A program made the translations under genes and the position numbers. Below, piece by piece: positions 9,824-19,108 of a stretch of 64,000 bases of DNA. The DNA lies in assembly GCF_016920785.2 (NCBI RefSeq), contig NW_024609948.1, positions 1,488,001 through 1,552,000 on the forward strand, given 5' to 3'. The notes under the pieces were generated by a model. It did no database searches. It worked only from the letters and a program-made list of their open reading frames with translations, and was not told the DNA's origin. The first letter of the stretch is position 1; every line of letters starts with the position of its first letter. Source of the stretch: Ixodes scapularis. Its lineage: Eukaryota > Arthropoda > Arachnida > Ixodida > Ixodidae.

Positions 9824-12079
9824 CACAACATGTCGTTGTAAATGGCGTCGAAACTAGGAAATCGGAGGTTGCTCAGTCGCCGCTTGTTCTTCTTATAGGC
9901 CCGTCTGATGAGGCTAGTGGTGAACGTGCGAGACCAGTCGCTGCTCTGTCTAAAGATGCACAAGACGCGTCGTAGATCCATCGTCTTGATGCAGGGACAC
10001 AGACAGCGGGTCTCGTACCACTTGTGGACGGCAGCAAGGGCTTCCACGTCCGACCAATTGTCGTAGTCGTCATCAAACTCCATAGCACCCATCATGTAGA
10101 GCGCCGAAAGCGCCTTGATGGCGCTGGAAACCGCAAGGTGTTCGCCGCTAGATTCGATAACGTAAGCTCGTATGTCCACCGCAGATTCCAACGCGTCGCT
10201 GGCCTTTAGGTCCCTTATGACGCTCGCAACGTCGGCGAGACTCACGCGGCACGCCTTGTTCTGCCCCATGGTCGTGATCGGTCGCGTGACGAAAGCGTTT
10301 GTTGTCGCGTCCCTCTCTACCACGCGGTCTTCGTACACAAACTCTACGGGCTCTACGTACCACGCTAGCCGGTCCTGCTGCGTGGTGTAGAGCGCGGTGT
10401 ACTGAAGCAGCTTCAGGTATTTCGTGACAATCTCCTCTACTTTCTGCCGACGCTCGTTCGCCTTGGGCCAGTCCTTGGACATTGCGGCCGCTCGCCTCCG
10501 CGTAGTGGACCCTTCCATAGGTGCCGCGGCATCGACCGCCGCCAGTAAAATGTCAAAGAAGCTAGTCTCCTTCGTTGCGGCGTTCATCATAGCGCGAAAC
10601 AGGTCCACCTTCTTGCCGTCCACCTTTTTAGATGAGCTTATCATAAACGGGAGCATCTCGTAGCCGCCGTACAGCAAGATTGGCACCACAAACGACAGCG
10701 GGTGAAGATCGGAACTACTGACGCGTACAGCGCGAGTAAAGAAATCGTCCTTGATGTGGTAGTAACCCGCCTGACGACTGGGAAGAGACCTGTCCAGCAG
10801 AGACACGGCGTGTTGCACGCCGCCAAACTCGAACCTGTGTTCGTCCTGTCGCTTCTTACTCTCACTGTACTGGCGGGCCGAATACACGTAGACGTCTCGC
10901 GAGGGTATCTTTTCCACGACCGCAGCTACCCCGAGGAGAATGTCCGAATCGTCGGTGACAACGACGGACACGTCCCAGCGCTCGTCGTTTGGCGGCGGAC
11001 ACATTAAAGAGTCCACGACCTTGACGTCGCCTTCCCCCACGTAGAACGGCGGCAGGATCGTAAAGGACGAGAGTTGGTACGCTGCAGCTGACTCGTTCGA
11101 GTAGCCGTCAATCACCTCTTTGGCGTAGAGTGGGTTCTCGAGAAGCGTGGCATATTCCCTGACGTGCTGCATCACGTCCGAGGCCGCGGTCAATCGGCAG
11201 ATTGTGGCCATGGCGTCTTTGCCGTAGCGTGCCAAGTTTTTGAGCCTTCCGTTCAGGACAGACTGCAGTCTCGAATTTTCGATGGTCCGAACTCGCTTGG
11301 TGTCCTCGCCAGACGAGTTTTTGATGACGTTGGTCAGCTCTCTACTGCGACGCTTGTACTGCTCGGGCCACTTTACCGTCGGCGACATTCCGTCAAACAC
11401 CACCACCACGTCAACTTCCACACGCCTGTTTAGGGACAGCCCCTTGACGACCCTCTTGACCGTCCTAGATATGCAATGAAACACCGTCGTGAAGAAGGCG
11501 TCGTATCGGATGCAGCGTTCGCCCGGTCTCGCCTCGTACTCCTTGTCCCAGTCCAAATCTCGAAGAACAAACGCGTCGTCTTCGATATAGTCTTCGACGT
11601 AATCGCCAACCAGATCTCCGTTGGTCTCGCGAACGTAGTGTTTGATAATCTCGAGGTTCAAGGCTTCCCACGCTCGCTCTCGTTCCTCTCGGTCGGCGAT
11701 CGCTCGTGCGGCATCGATCTTGTCCGCAAACGTCTTGAGATGGTGGTCCGTCAGCGGGTGCTTGCAGTGGTGTAGAAAAATGTTACCGTCGACGACGGTA
11801 ACATTTTTCTACACCACTGCGTGATCGGAGAGTCGGCGCGCACTGAATGCGCGCCGACTCTCCGATCACGAACGAGGACGTCACGCTCTCATAGTCGAAG
11901 TGACGCGCAGACGGCGTAGGCGAAAAATACGTCCGCAAAACGAGGTTCGTGGCCGTCTCGACGTTACTGCCGGGGTCGTCCAAGAGCTGTAACTGAGACT
12001 CGAGTAACGGTGCCAGTTCCTCCTCGACGGCGCGGTTGCAAACTGCGTTGAGTGTATTCCAAAGATTTCGGATACCCAT
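9823..12079 (-). pseudogene. Rad2/XPG/FEN-1-type structure-specific nuclease, broken by inverted duplications
   Basis: Reading starts at the ATG at 12079 with the Met-Gly-Ile that opens Rad2-family proteins, and ends at 9823. The family's metal-binding acids are visible in order: an Asp in VDGN (codon 11788-11790), the Asp of VVVVFDG (about 11,390) and a later TDDSDILLG (about 10,945). Rad2 nucleases cut flaps and branched DNA in replication and repair. The N-terminal about 60 codons and the downstream about 650 codons are both well preserved. Between them (11,764-11,870) sit two perfect palindromes that shift the frame and add a stop (TAG at about 11,809-11,811). The downstream part has no ATG near its start, so this copy should be inactive. 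The protein would be larger than host FEN-1 (about 380 residues) and similar to other viral Rad2 proteins with long tails. Confidence 0.85.
11764..11870. repeat. Two adjacent perfect palindromes (snap-back duplication)
   Basis: Palindrome 1: 28-bp arms at 11764-11791 and 11793-11820 with a 1-base centre. Palindrome 2: 23-bp arms at 11820-11842 and 11848-11870 with a 5-base centre CTGAA. The outer arms are in the coding sense of the Rad2 gene; the inner arms are inverted copies of the sequence on each side of one breakpoint. This layout is expected from template switching at a hairpin during break repair. Confidence 0.95.
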
Positions 12080-12118
12080 GGTGTCAATGCGTGTATTGTG
12101 TGTGTAGAAGGGCGACGC

Positions 12119-13894
12119 TTAAGTACTCTCATCACACAAGGTCACGCCAAATAATGGAGGTTGTGTTTTTTTTAATTGGACGAGAAAGTGATACAGTATG
12201 CGTAATCCCTCTACCTGGGTGAAGGGCATCGGGTGACCTCCACTCGAGTGGGTAAAGTAACGCCCGCTCCCCTTGTTTAGATAGAGGAAGGGCTCTTGTA
12301 AAATGAACTTGAGGGGACAGAAGCGCTTGTTTGTTTCGGGATCGAGATGAGTGGAGAGCACAATCGAGTTGTCAAAGCCGGGTAGCTCGAGGGTGCTGCC
12401 TGTGGGTACGTGCGTGTATGCCGTTTTGCTCGGCACAAAGCTGACGATCGGCTCGTTGGTTATGTTGTTGATCAGAGACGGAATCGCGGCAAGACCCCTG
12501 TTTATTCTCTCTTCCCAGTCGCTGTGTTGAAAGAGGACGTTGTCCACGGTGCGCAGCACGTCTAGTAGCCGAATCTTTTTCGTTGCCGTCATGGCGTTGG
12601 CAATCACGCTCGGAATTCCTATCGTCTCGCACAGTCGGGGTAGTATGGTCTTGACGGTCGACTCGACGCTCTCGACAATTTTCTCCACCACGTCCTCTTG
12701 CAGGCCGGAAGCCTTGAGGCAACCCACGCCGCCACTCGCGATGCCGCCGCCGCGCTTCTTTCTCACGGTTCCGTCCAGGTAGACCATGACGGACGACGTC
12801 TTGACGTTGTTGATGTCGTTGACCACGTCGGAGATGGTGGGTTGCCGCACGCCCAGAAGGACCTCCCTCTTCTTTAGCGAACGGAGCTCGGCCGTGGCCA
12901 CGCCGCGCGGAACGTAGAGGCACGAGTCGTAGGCAAACTTGTACGCGTTGCGGATGGCGGCGGCCGTAAACAGGTAGTCTCCGTTGTAGGCAGAACTAAA
13001 TAACTCCAGGTTGTACATGGCGCGCACGCCCAGGGCTACGGGCTCTTCGCCGACGCCACCCGTTCCGCCAAAGGGCAGATTCGTGACTGTGCTTGCCAGC
13101 ATTGTTATTGCGTCTGCATTCAACCAGCCCGCCTGATAGGTCTGACTCGAAAAGATTGTCTTCTCGTCGCTCCAGTCGCCTTCCACGTAATCGTTGTACG
13201 CCGGAACGTTTTTGAGAAACACGTAGGACCAGAACATGGGGTAGCGTTCCACGAGCTTGGGGTGATTCCTAACCAAATACGTGACGTGATCGTACGGATC
13301 AATCACCGATTTGTACTGGTCGTATAGGACGCGCCCGACAAAAGCCAAGTCTGCGCTCTCGTTGGTGTAGGCCGCCCTGCGTGGAATGAGGATCTCGATG
13401 GGCAGTACGGATCTCTGGTCCGAGACGCAGACGCGGACGTTATCGACGCTAAGGATCCAGGGAAAGGTTCTGCCCAAAACCTCGTAAACGTGTTTTCTAA
13501 AGAGACGTTCGCTACCGGCTCGATGGTCGCTCGCGGAAGTCACCGCGTTCCGGAGAGTGAGACTGTCGTAAATGTCGGATCGCTTGTTCTTGTCGGTGTT
13601 TTTCCAGAAATATGCCAGCATCATGTCGTAGACTATGGTCGCATTAGATGCTACGTATCTTTGGTCGGGTGTCGTCAGTGGGACGGTGTCTAGTCTGTGG
13701 TTCGTACTAGTACTACTACTAGTAGTAGCAGTAGTAGTACTAGTAGTTGCAGTAGTAGTAATAGTGGTCACGGGAGCCGTAGTTGTATGCACAGTCGTAT
13801 TGAAAGGGGGAGTTGCGGCCGTGGTGGTGCTGTGGGGATTGTTGTAATTGTCGATTCGCGAAGAAGGCAGGAATGCACTCCTAAACATGTCCAT
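12119..13894 (-). CDS. Unknown viral protein with Ser/Thr-rich N-terminus, 591 residues
   Basis: Starts at the ATG at 13894, which follows an A/T-rich leader (TATAAATAAAA). Residues about 20-75 are almost pure Thr/Ser with Ala/Val, a mucin-like stretch encoded by ACT/AGT-type repeats. The rest (about 80-591) is a globular-looking mix with a Gly-rich loop near residue 275 and a Lys-Arg-Gly-Gly-Gly turn near 385. No signal peptide or membrane span is obvious. It is intact, lies just upstream of the Rad2 gene on the same strand, and its size and composition suggest a virion or capsid-associated protein. I do not recognise a family. Confidence 0.8.
   Translation of the reverse strand: MDMFRSAFLPSSRIDNYNNPHSTTTAATPPFNTTVHTTTAPVTTITTTATTSTTTATTSSSTSTNHRLDTVPLTTPDQRYVASNATIVYDMMLAYFWKNTDKNKRSDIYDSLTLRNAVTSASDHRAGSERLFRKHVYEVLGRTFPWILSVDNVRVCVSDQRSVLPIEILIPRRAAYTNESADLAFVGRVLYDQYKSVIDPYDHVTYLVRNHPKLVERYPMFWSYVFLKNVPAYNDYVEGDWSDEKTIFSSQTYQAGWLNADAITMLASTVTNLPFGGTGGVGEEPVALGVRAMYNLELFSSAYNGDYLFTAAAIRNAYKFAYDSCLYVPRGVATAELRSLKKREVLLGVRQPTISDVVNDINNVKTSSVMVYLDGTVRKKRGGGIASGGVGCLKASGLQEDVVEKIVESVESTVKTILPRLCETIGIPSVIANAMTATKKIRLLDVLRTVDNVLFQHSDWEERINRGLAAIPSLINNITNEPIVSFVPSKTAYTHVPTGSTLELPGFDNSIVLSTHLDPETNKRFCPLKFILQEPFLYLNKGSGRYFTHSSGGHPMPFTQVEGLRILYHFLVQLKKTQPPLFGVTLCDEST
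13680..13765. repeat. Low-complexity trinucleotide tract coding for Ser/Thr
   Basis: Tandem and mirrored ACT/AGT triplets encode the Ser/Thr-rich N-terminus of the 591-residue protein. Such tracts expand and shrink by slippage. Confidence 0.7.
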
Positions 13895-13900
13895 TTTTAT

Positions 13901-14137
13901 TTATAGAACGTTCTCGTACAAGTCGTCCGAAAAGTCGCTGTCGTTATTAATGCTGTTTACGAGCTTGTCCCGTTTACTCAATTCCTTTTTCGGTTTCCGT
14001 TTTCTTCTTTGGGCAAACAGGACGCGGCACATTGTGAGCGAAAGAACCAGAACGCTAAATGCTAGCAGTATCATAGCCCACAGAAAATAGACTCCGTTCA
14101 TTTCCGAAGCCTTGAGTATAGTACTTTTAAAGGTCAT
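13901..14137 (-). CDS. Small single-pass membrane protein, 78 residues
   Basis: The ATG at 14137 is chosen because the frame extends upstream only to a TTG. A strong membrane segment lies around residues 17-40 (FLWAMILLAFSVLVLSLTMC), followed by a basic cluster (RRKRKPKK) and an acidic tail with Asp-Ser-Asp and Tyr-Glu-Asn-Val. The basic cluster after the segment suggests a cytosolic C-terminus. The gene ends 6 bp from the start of the 591-residue gene on the same strand and faces the Cys-rich gene at 14161 across a 23-bp gap. Confidence 0.8.
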   Translation of the reverse strand: MTFKSTILKASEMNGVYFLWAMILLAFSVLVLSLTMCRVLFAQRRKRKPKKELSKRDKLVNSINNDSDFSDDLYENVL

Positions 14138-14160
14138 CTCTTCTTCAAACAAAAAAGTAT

Positions 14161-14607
14161 ATGGATTGCGATAAGGAATACGTGTCTTGCGTCAACGACG
14201 GAGACTGCTCGACTCTATGCACGGGGCAGGCAATATGCGGCAATTACGGAAAAGGAATCAGACGATGCGTACGCAGAGAACATTACGAAACGTACAAGCG
14301 GCGCTCGCACGACGATAACATGATTGTCGTGTTTGCAATGAACAGAAATTTGGGTTATTTAGAACCGCGAAACGTACCGATGGACATGGTAAAGTACGCG
14401 CCCGACGCGAGAAGAAGCCCCCACGACGTCGCGTCCAACCGAAGATTGGCGTCGGAAAGCGACGAGCGAGACTCGGTGTGGCTACATATTTACGGACCGA
14501 CGACGGCGGACGTGACTCCTTACGAGTACAGAGCCAGGCTTCCGAGGCGCCTGCTCAACGGGTTGTTAAAGTGCTCGCTCAACTTTCCAAACTTTGACGT
14601 CAAATAA
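14161..14607 (+). CDS. Cys-rich small protein; possible PIF-3-like factor (weak)
   Basis: 148 residues. Six of the seven Cys fall in the first 36 residues, spaced C-x6-C-x5-C-x3-C-x5-C-x9-C, followed by a basic, Cys-poor body with one late Cys. This spacing recalls the Cys-rich ectodomain of the per os infectivity factor PIF-3 of arthropod nuclear viruses, but the N-terminal membrane anchor those proteins carry is absent here. The neighbouring 78-residue protein on the other strand does have an anchor. The stop codon TAA lies inside AATAAA (14603-14608), and the tail overlaps the convergent gene by 8 bp. Low confidence on family; high on the gene being real. Confidence 0.6.
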   Translation: MDCDKEYVSCVNDGDCSTLCTGQAICGNYGKGIRRCVRREHYETYKRRSHDDNMIVVFAMNRNLGYLEPRNVPMDMVKYAPDARRSPHDVASNRRLASESDERDSVWLHIYGPTTADVTPYEYRARLPRRLLNGLLKCSLNFPNFDVK

Positions 14608-15022
14608 AGACGCCCTTGTTGTATAGCATTCGAAACAGGTCCATGGAAGTGTAGACGACGCGCTGACTGCCATTCCAGACGACGTCGTAGATTTTCTCCT
14701 CGCAGCCGAGAGCTCGCATAAGGCGATGCTGCTCGTGCGTAGGGACGTACGCGTCGGCTGTCTTGTCCCGCTTCGAGTGCACGACTTCCAGTTCGCCCGG
14801 CGAAAGTAGGACGGTCGTTCCGCGGTTGTCCGGACTGTAATCGTCACTCATCAGGTATAAACTATTATTTAGAGAGTTCCACCGCATACCCACGTTATCC
14901 CAAAAAACGCACTGGTTTTCTTTCGAATATATGTACACAAATACGGGTAGTCCTTTAAATTTCCTCTTCAGTATATTATACGCGGCAGGCAGAGAAGCCA
15001 GCAGCCCTACGACATACTCCAT
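14600..15022 (-). CDS. Unknown viral protein, 140 residues
   Basis: Starts at the ATG at 15022 and ends 8 bp inside the 3' end of the convergent Cys-rich gene. The N-terminus (residues 1-16) is hydrophobic and could be a signal anchor. The rest is mixed alpha/beta with no recognised motif. A 26-bp A/T-rich gap (TTTTTAATTTATATAAAAAC) separates its start from the divergent gene at 15049 and probably holds both promoters. Confidence 0.7.
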   Translation of the reverse strand: MEYVVGLLASLPAAYNILKRKFKGLPVFVYIYSKENQCVFWDNVGMRWNSLNNSLYLMSDDYSPDNRGTTVLLSPGELEVVHSKRDKTADAYVPTHEQHRLMRALGCEEKIYDVVWNGSQRVVYTSMDLFRMLYNKGVFI

Positions 15023-15048
15023 AATTGGTTTTTAATTTATATAAAAAC
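15023..15048. promoter_or_regulatory. Candidate bidirectional promoter of 26 bp
   Basis: An A/T-rich spacer containing TTTATATAAAAA lies between two divergent ATGs. TATA-like sequences are readable in both directions. Inferred only from position and composition. Confidence 0.4.
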
Positions 15049-15831
15049 ATGCCGGTGCGAACGCTTTGCGATGTGGAAGACAAGCGCGTCTCCGGGTTTG
15101 ACAAAATACTCGACTACATAACGTGCAACGTTGACGGAAGATTTGGCGCTTCGGCTCTCTTTAGCACCGAATGTCTCCAGTTTCTGATTAACGTGCCCAT
15201 CGCCACGAAATTCGACGGAGACAAGCCCCTCAGTGCCAAGGAGCTCGCGGACTTTATGACGCTAAACAAGTCCAAACTAGAGGTCTACGAAAACGTCGTC
15301 AAGAAGTGCGGACTGGACTCGGTGTATCACTGCGAAACGGAATCGGGCGAAGGCATTCTCCGCATCGCGCTCATGAACGACAACTCGTCGCACAGACTCA
15401 AACGCATCGCCGCCAAGATCAACGGAGAAGTCGGCGGCAGGGGGCGTGTCGTGTCGCTTCACACGCGAAAGGACACGCAGCCGCTCGCCAAAGTCGAGGC
15501 GCTCGTACACATCGCGCAAAAGGCGTGCGCCGAGCACCCCGACCTCAAGTACGTATCCTACATGCAGCAGATTGTGGTGACGGTAGAGCTCAAAGACGTT
15601 GCCGTCAAGTACGTCCCTTTCCCAGAACTCTGTCACGTGGTGAAAAAGAACACCGACTATATAAAGGAGCACATTAGCGTGTTTGAGCACTTCTCCTTCC
15701 TAAAGGCGGCTGTCATTCCGCTAGATCACCTCCTGACTCAGGGCGTGCGCGGAGTCCACGTGGTGCGTGTATGTCTTCTAATGGAATCAGGACTCGTCGA
15801 CAAAATATCTGCCGTGGTGGAAAAAATCTAA
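15049..15831 (+). CDS. Unknown viral protein, 260 residues
   Basis: The ATG at 15049 directly follows the A/T-rich spacer. The protein is soluble-looking, rich in Val, Lys and His, without signal peptide or membrane span, and without a motif I recognise. Its stop is 3 bp upstream of the next ATG on the same strand (15835), suggesting shared transcription. Confidence 0.75.
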   Translation: MPVRTLCDVEDKRVSGFDKILDYITCNVDGRFGASALFSTECLQFLINVPIATKFDGDKPLSAKELADFMTLNKSKLEVYENVVKKCGLDSVYHCETESGEGILRIALMNDNSSHRLKRIAAKINGEVGGRGRVVSLHTRKDTQPLAKVEALVHIAQKACAEHPDLKYVSYMQQIVVTVELKDVAVKYVPFPELCHVVKKNTDYIKEHISVFEHFSFLKAAVIPLDHLLTQGVRGVHVVRVCLLMESGLVDKISAVVEKI

Positions 15832-15834
15832 GTA

Positions 15835-16287
15835 ATGTGCGACCTTCGGTCGATCCAACTGACCGATGTCGGCGGTCGAGAATACGTCTGGAAGGTGGAA
15901 AAGTGCGCGGACGTAGTTTTGAAGACTGTCGACGACGATTCCCAAGAAGATAGCACCGTGACCATGTGCAAGGAGGTGGTCGAGATACGGCTGGGGCGCG
16001 ACGAGGAACCTATAGAGTTCACCGAGCCCAGGACGGTCAAGGTCGTCTTCCCCATACCACTCAAGGGATCTTCGGTCGTCGGCGCTCACGACAGCACCTA
16101 CGTCCTCTTGGCCGTTAAGTCGGCCTCCTCCACCGGAAACCCTCTGTGGTGGACTCGCTACGCCTGTCACCAAACATCGCTCTACGTTCCGGACCCCATT
16201 GCCCGATCGAGCAACGGTAGAGGACGTTACGCGGCACGAGCTCATTTCATTTTGAGAATAATAAACACGAGAATATTTTTACAATAG
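15835..16287 (+). CDS. Unknown viral protein, 150 residues
   Basis: Starts 3 bp after the preceding gene. The first 100 residues alternate beta-strand-like and acidic segments; the C-terminus is basic and hydrophobic (ILRIINTRIF) and is read through an internal AATAAA near the 3' end, so the last residues could be a frame extension. No family recognised. Confidence 0.65.
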   Translation: MCDLRSIQLTDVGGREYVWKVEKCADVVLKTVDDDSQEDSTVTMCKEVVEIRLGRDEEPIEFTEPRTVKVVFPIPLKGSSVVGAHDSTYVLLAVKSASSTGNPLWWTRYACHQTSLYVPDPIARSSNGRGRYAARAHFILRIINTRIFLQ

Positions 16288-16349
16288 TATCAAGCTCAGC
16301 CCCTCCCACCTGTGAAGCGTCGCCGGCGGCCTGACGTGTCGATACTATT
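16283..16349. repeat. Inverted repeat beside the tandem-repeat region
   Basis: AATAGTATC at 16283-16291 is mirrored by GATACTATT at 16341-16349, with a GC-rich loop. It marks the left edge of the non-coding repeat region. Confidence 0.5.
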
Positions 16350-16365
16350 CAATCGAGCCCATGGT

Positions 16366-16705
16366 ACCCGGACGATTGGTTTTTGTGGGAATAAAGACAC
16401 AGTTTCTGGTTTGCGAGTGTTTTTTTTATTTTACTAGTGAATCACCGCACGGTCGTAGTTGCGCACACTCTCGATATAATATTTCGGAGTGTCGGCGTGT
16501 CTCACGACTAGTTTCCGCAGGGTCGTTCACGTACGCTCCCGGTTGAGCTAAGTTTCGAGCTCGGCCACGAAAAAAAAAAAGGCAGTGTCCACCACTTCCA
16601 AAAATTCCCCTGTAGTCCTGTTCGTACTTTGGAATCGTGGACGGGAACGGCGGGGCCAACACGTCGCAGTATTGGCTTCATTCGACGTGGTGGGTTCCTA
16701 CGTTA
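16366..16705 (-). pseudogene. Degenerate duplicate of the 3' end of the gene at 17468-18160
   Basis: About 340 bp here matches 17,405-17,740 in the same orientation, including the terminal AATAAA-bearing segment and the last about 85 codons of that gene. The copy carries indels, including a long A run, that shift its frame, and it has no 5' half. The two copies bracket three ~230-bp tandem repeats, so the whole region probably arose by unequal exchange or replication slippage. Confidence 0.85.
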
Positions 16706-16711
16706 CCCCCC

Positions 16712-17368
16712 GCCTTAGGTAACGCTTCCATAAGTCTGCTGTTCGGAAAGCTAGAGACGAATGCACCTTTTCCCAGAGCGTTGACATTAAGATGTGCTAA
16801 GGTCAATATAAGACTTAGTATGAAGCAAAAATTGCGCTGCGTAGGTGTTTGCCCCTTTCGAAGAGCGTTCTACCGCGCCTATTGTTACGCGTTGGAAACG
16901 ACTTTATGCATTTTTAATTTTAAAGCGAATGTTTTACCTCCCGCCTTAGGTAACGCCTCCAGAAGTCTGTTGTTCGGAGAGCTAGAGACGAATGCACCTG
17001 GTCCCAGAGCGTTGACATTGAGATGTGCTAAGGTCGATATAAGACTTAGTATGAAGCAAAAATTGCGCTGCGCAGGTGTTTGCCCCTTTCGAAGAGCGTT
17101 CTACCGCGCCTATTTTTACGCGTTGGAAACGACTTTATGCATTTTTATTTTTAAAGCGAATGTTTTACCCCCGCCTTAGGTAACGCCTCCAGAAGTCTGT
17201 TGTTCGGAAAGGTAGAGACGAATGCACCTGGTCCCAGAGCGTTGACATTAAGATGTGCTAAGGTCGATATAAGACTTAGTATAAAGCAAAAATTGCGCTG
17301 CGCAGGTGTTTGCCCATTTCGAAAAGCGTTTTACCGCGCCTATTGTTACGCGTTGGGAACAACTTTAC
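16712..17368 (+). repeat. Three tandem ~230-bp repeats (homologous-region-like)
   Basis: Units start at 16712, 16943 and 17173 (periods 231 and 230); the third is truncated near 17,368. Each begins GCCTTAGGTAACGC and contains the same A/T-rich stretch ending GCATTTTTA and AAAGCGAATG. The frames through the units look open by chance and I do not treat them as genes. Tandem non-coding repeats of this size in arthropod nuclear viruses often serve as enhancers or origins; that role is inference here. Confidence 0.85.
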
Positions 17369-17467
17369 TGCCTTCCGAAAAGACGAACGAATGCGCCCGT
17401 TTCCACCCGGGCGATTGGTTTTTTGTGGGAATAAAGACACAGTTTCTGGTTTGCGAGTGTTTTCTTT

Positions 17468-18160
17468 TTATTTTCCTAGTAAATCACCCGCACGGTCGTA
17501 GTTGCGCACCCTCTCGATATAATATTTTGGAGTGTCGGCGTGTCTCACGACTAGTTTCCTCAGGGTCGTCCATGGACGCTCCCGGTTGAGCTGGCTTCTC
17601 AACTCGGCCACGAAAACGTCAGTGTCCACCACTTCCAAAAACCCCCTGTAGTCCAGTTCGTACATGGGGATCGTGGACGGGGGCGGCGGGGCCAACACGT
17701 CGCAGTCTTCGCTCCACTCGACGTGGTGGTTTCCCACGTAGCTGGTGATGACGCTGTGTAAAAAACAGAGTATTCTCCGCAGCCCGACAGCATCCGTCCG
17801 TTTCGACGGCACGATCCGCACAAATATCAAGAGATAGTACTTTGTCACCGCCAACTCAAAGACATTCAGATAAGGGCACGCATTTATGATATTAATCACG
17901 TCGACTATGCGTTGATCCACCGGGTCGACGGTTGGGTTCGCGAAGGCGACCACAAAGTTCTTGATAAAACAGTTGTCATTGCCGGAGACAATGTGCCCGC
18001 ACTCTATAAAATATTGGAGGACGTGCTTCGTGGCGGCGCCGAGATGTTTTGGCACATCCACGTAGGGTTTAAAAAAATCGTCATACGAGAACATCTTCTG
18101 AAGATTCTCGTAGTTGGAGGCCCACTGGTCGGCGGTGGAAATTTTCTTCAGGATGGACAT
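17468..18160 (-). CDS. Unknown viral protein, 230 residues, member of a three-gene family
   Basis: The ATG at 18160 (MSILKKIS) is chosen over the upstream GTG at 18253. A hydrophobic, Ile/Asn-rich block near residues 90-130 (VIDVINACPYL-like) and a following Leu/Phe-rich helix resemble segments of the genes at 18395-19105 and at 3067/9242. A proline run PPPPS lies near residue 175. The 3' end has a degenerate duplicate at 16366-16705. An AATAAA on the minus strand lies just past the stop. Role unknown. Confidence 0.75.
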   Translation of the reverse strand: MSILKKISTADQWASNYENLQKMFSYDDFFKPYVDVPKHLGAATKHVLQYFIECGHIVSGNDNCFIKNFVVAFANPTVDPVDQRIVDVINIINACPYLNVFELAVTKYYLLIFVRIVPSKRTDAVGLRRILCFLHSVITSYVGNHHVEWSEDCDVLAPPPPSTIPMYELDYRGFLEVVDTDVFVAELRSQLNRERPWTTLRKLVVRHADTPKYYIERVRNYDRAGDLLGK

Positions 18161-18394
18161 GGTGCTACTGTCGGGCTGGCTCGAAGCGATGTGGGGGGAG
18201 AGGGTAGGGTTAACTTTGCTGTAAGTACAAGCAGTCGCGTCGGAGAAGCCCACGTGTTATCAGCCGACGAATGAGAGCCGCTCACGTAATATCACACCAT
18301 GCGTGGACGGTGTAGGGGGGGAAGCGAGGGTAGATGAGTAGAGTATTTCGCGATTCTATTTTTTTTCGTAGACGGCGGTAGTCTTCTGTCAAGG
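18161..18394. other. Intergenic gap, nothing recognised
   Basis: About 230 bp between two minus-strand genes. It contains G-rich (GGGGGG-type) and T-rich tracts but no coding frame or clear motif. Confidence 0.5.
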
Positions 18395-19105
18395 TTATCT
18401 CGGCACTATGTAAAAGTCATATCGGTCCCAACCGAGGTATGTGACGTAACCATAGTACTTGTTCGTGTCGACGCCGTTGCAAATGACGGCGTTTCTCAAA
18501 TTCATCCACTTGCGCTCGCCACACGAAGATGATAATTTTTCAAAATCCTGTTGCTTGTAGGCGCCCTTGTACTTTAGACCCTCCACGTACTTTATCGTCT
18601 TTGTTACGCGGTCTTCTTTGGACACGTCGTAATAATCGTACCAAATTTTGTAAAATCCCGATTTGGAATTGAGGTAGCCGTTGAGTACGTAGTCGATCAG
18701 GCCCAGAGTCTTTGTAAACTTGTGACGACCGCCGTACAGTCTCTTTTTATATTCCAGTTGTAGAAAAATCTGCCGTCGGCTGTACATCATGTCGGATATT
18801 ACGACGTCTCTACAGGCGTTCACAAAGTTTACGACCATCGTCATCTTGTAGCGCGTGTCGTCGTCCACGGTGGTCGTGGCCTTGAACGTAAACACCAGGA
18901 CGATGTCTTTGGCGTCTACCTGTTCGCAGGGCGGATCTTGGACGTGGTGATTTTCCGCAAAGTACCGGGACACGTAGACCAGGATCATGGGGTCTATGGA
19001 GCGGCACACGTCCAAACCGACGTCGATGTAGTCTCCGAATGCAGAAGGCGACGGCTCTGTGTCCGCCTGCCCCAAGTCTAATCGCTCGAGAACCGGTAGT
19101 TCCAT
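18395..19105 (-). CDS. Unknown viral protein, 236 residues, member of the three-gene family
   Basis: Starts at the ATG at 19105. Residues about 25-125 carry the pattern shared with 17468-18160 and the split gene: an aromatic Tyr-Val-Ser-Arg-Tyr-Phe helix, an Asp-rich loop, then VVNFVNACRD followed by a strand rich in Gln/Leu. The C-terminal half is Lys/Tyr-rich. No membrane span. It starts 3 bp after the stop of the small membrane gene at 19109. Confidence 0.75.
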   Translation of the reverse strand: MELPVLERLDLGQADTEPSPSAFGDYIDVGLDVCRSIDPMILVYVSRYFAENHHVQDPPCEQVDAKDIVLVFTFKATTTVDDDTRYKMTMVVNFVNACRDVVISDMMYSRRQIFLQLEYKKRLYGGRHKFTKTLGLIDYVLNGYLNSKSGFYKIWYDYYDVSKEDRVTKTIKYVEGLKYKGAYKQQDFEKLSSSCGERKWMNLRNAVICNGVDTNKYYGYVTYLGWDRYDFYIVPR

Positions 19106-19108
19106 TTC

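Noticed and set aside
12372..12923. Arg-rich frame inside the 591-residue gene
   Set aside because: Antiphase shadow with low-complexity Arg/Gly composition.
16637..17589. Open frames across the tandem repeats
   Set aside because: They exist only because the ~230-bp unit happens to be open in one frame; the predicted chains are Arg/Ala/Cys-rich repeats without coding character.
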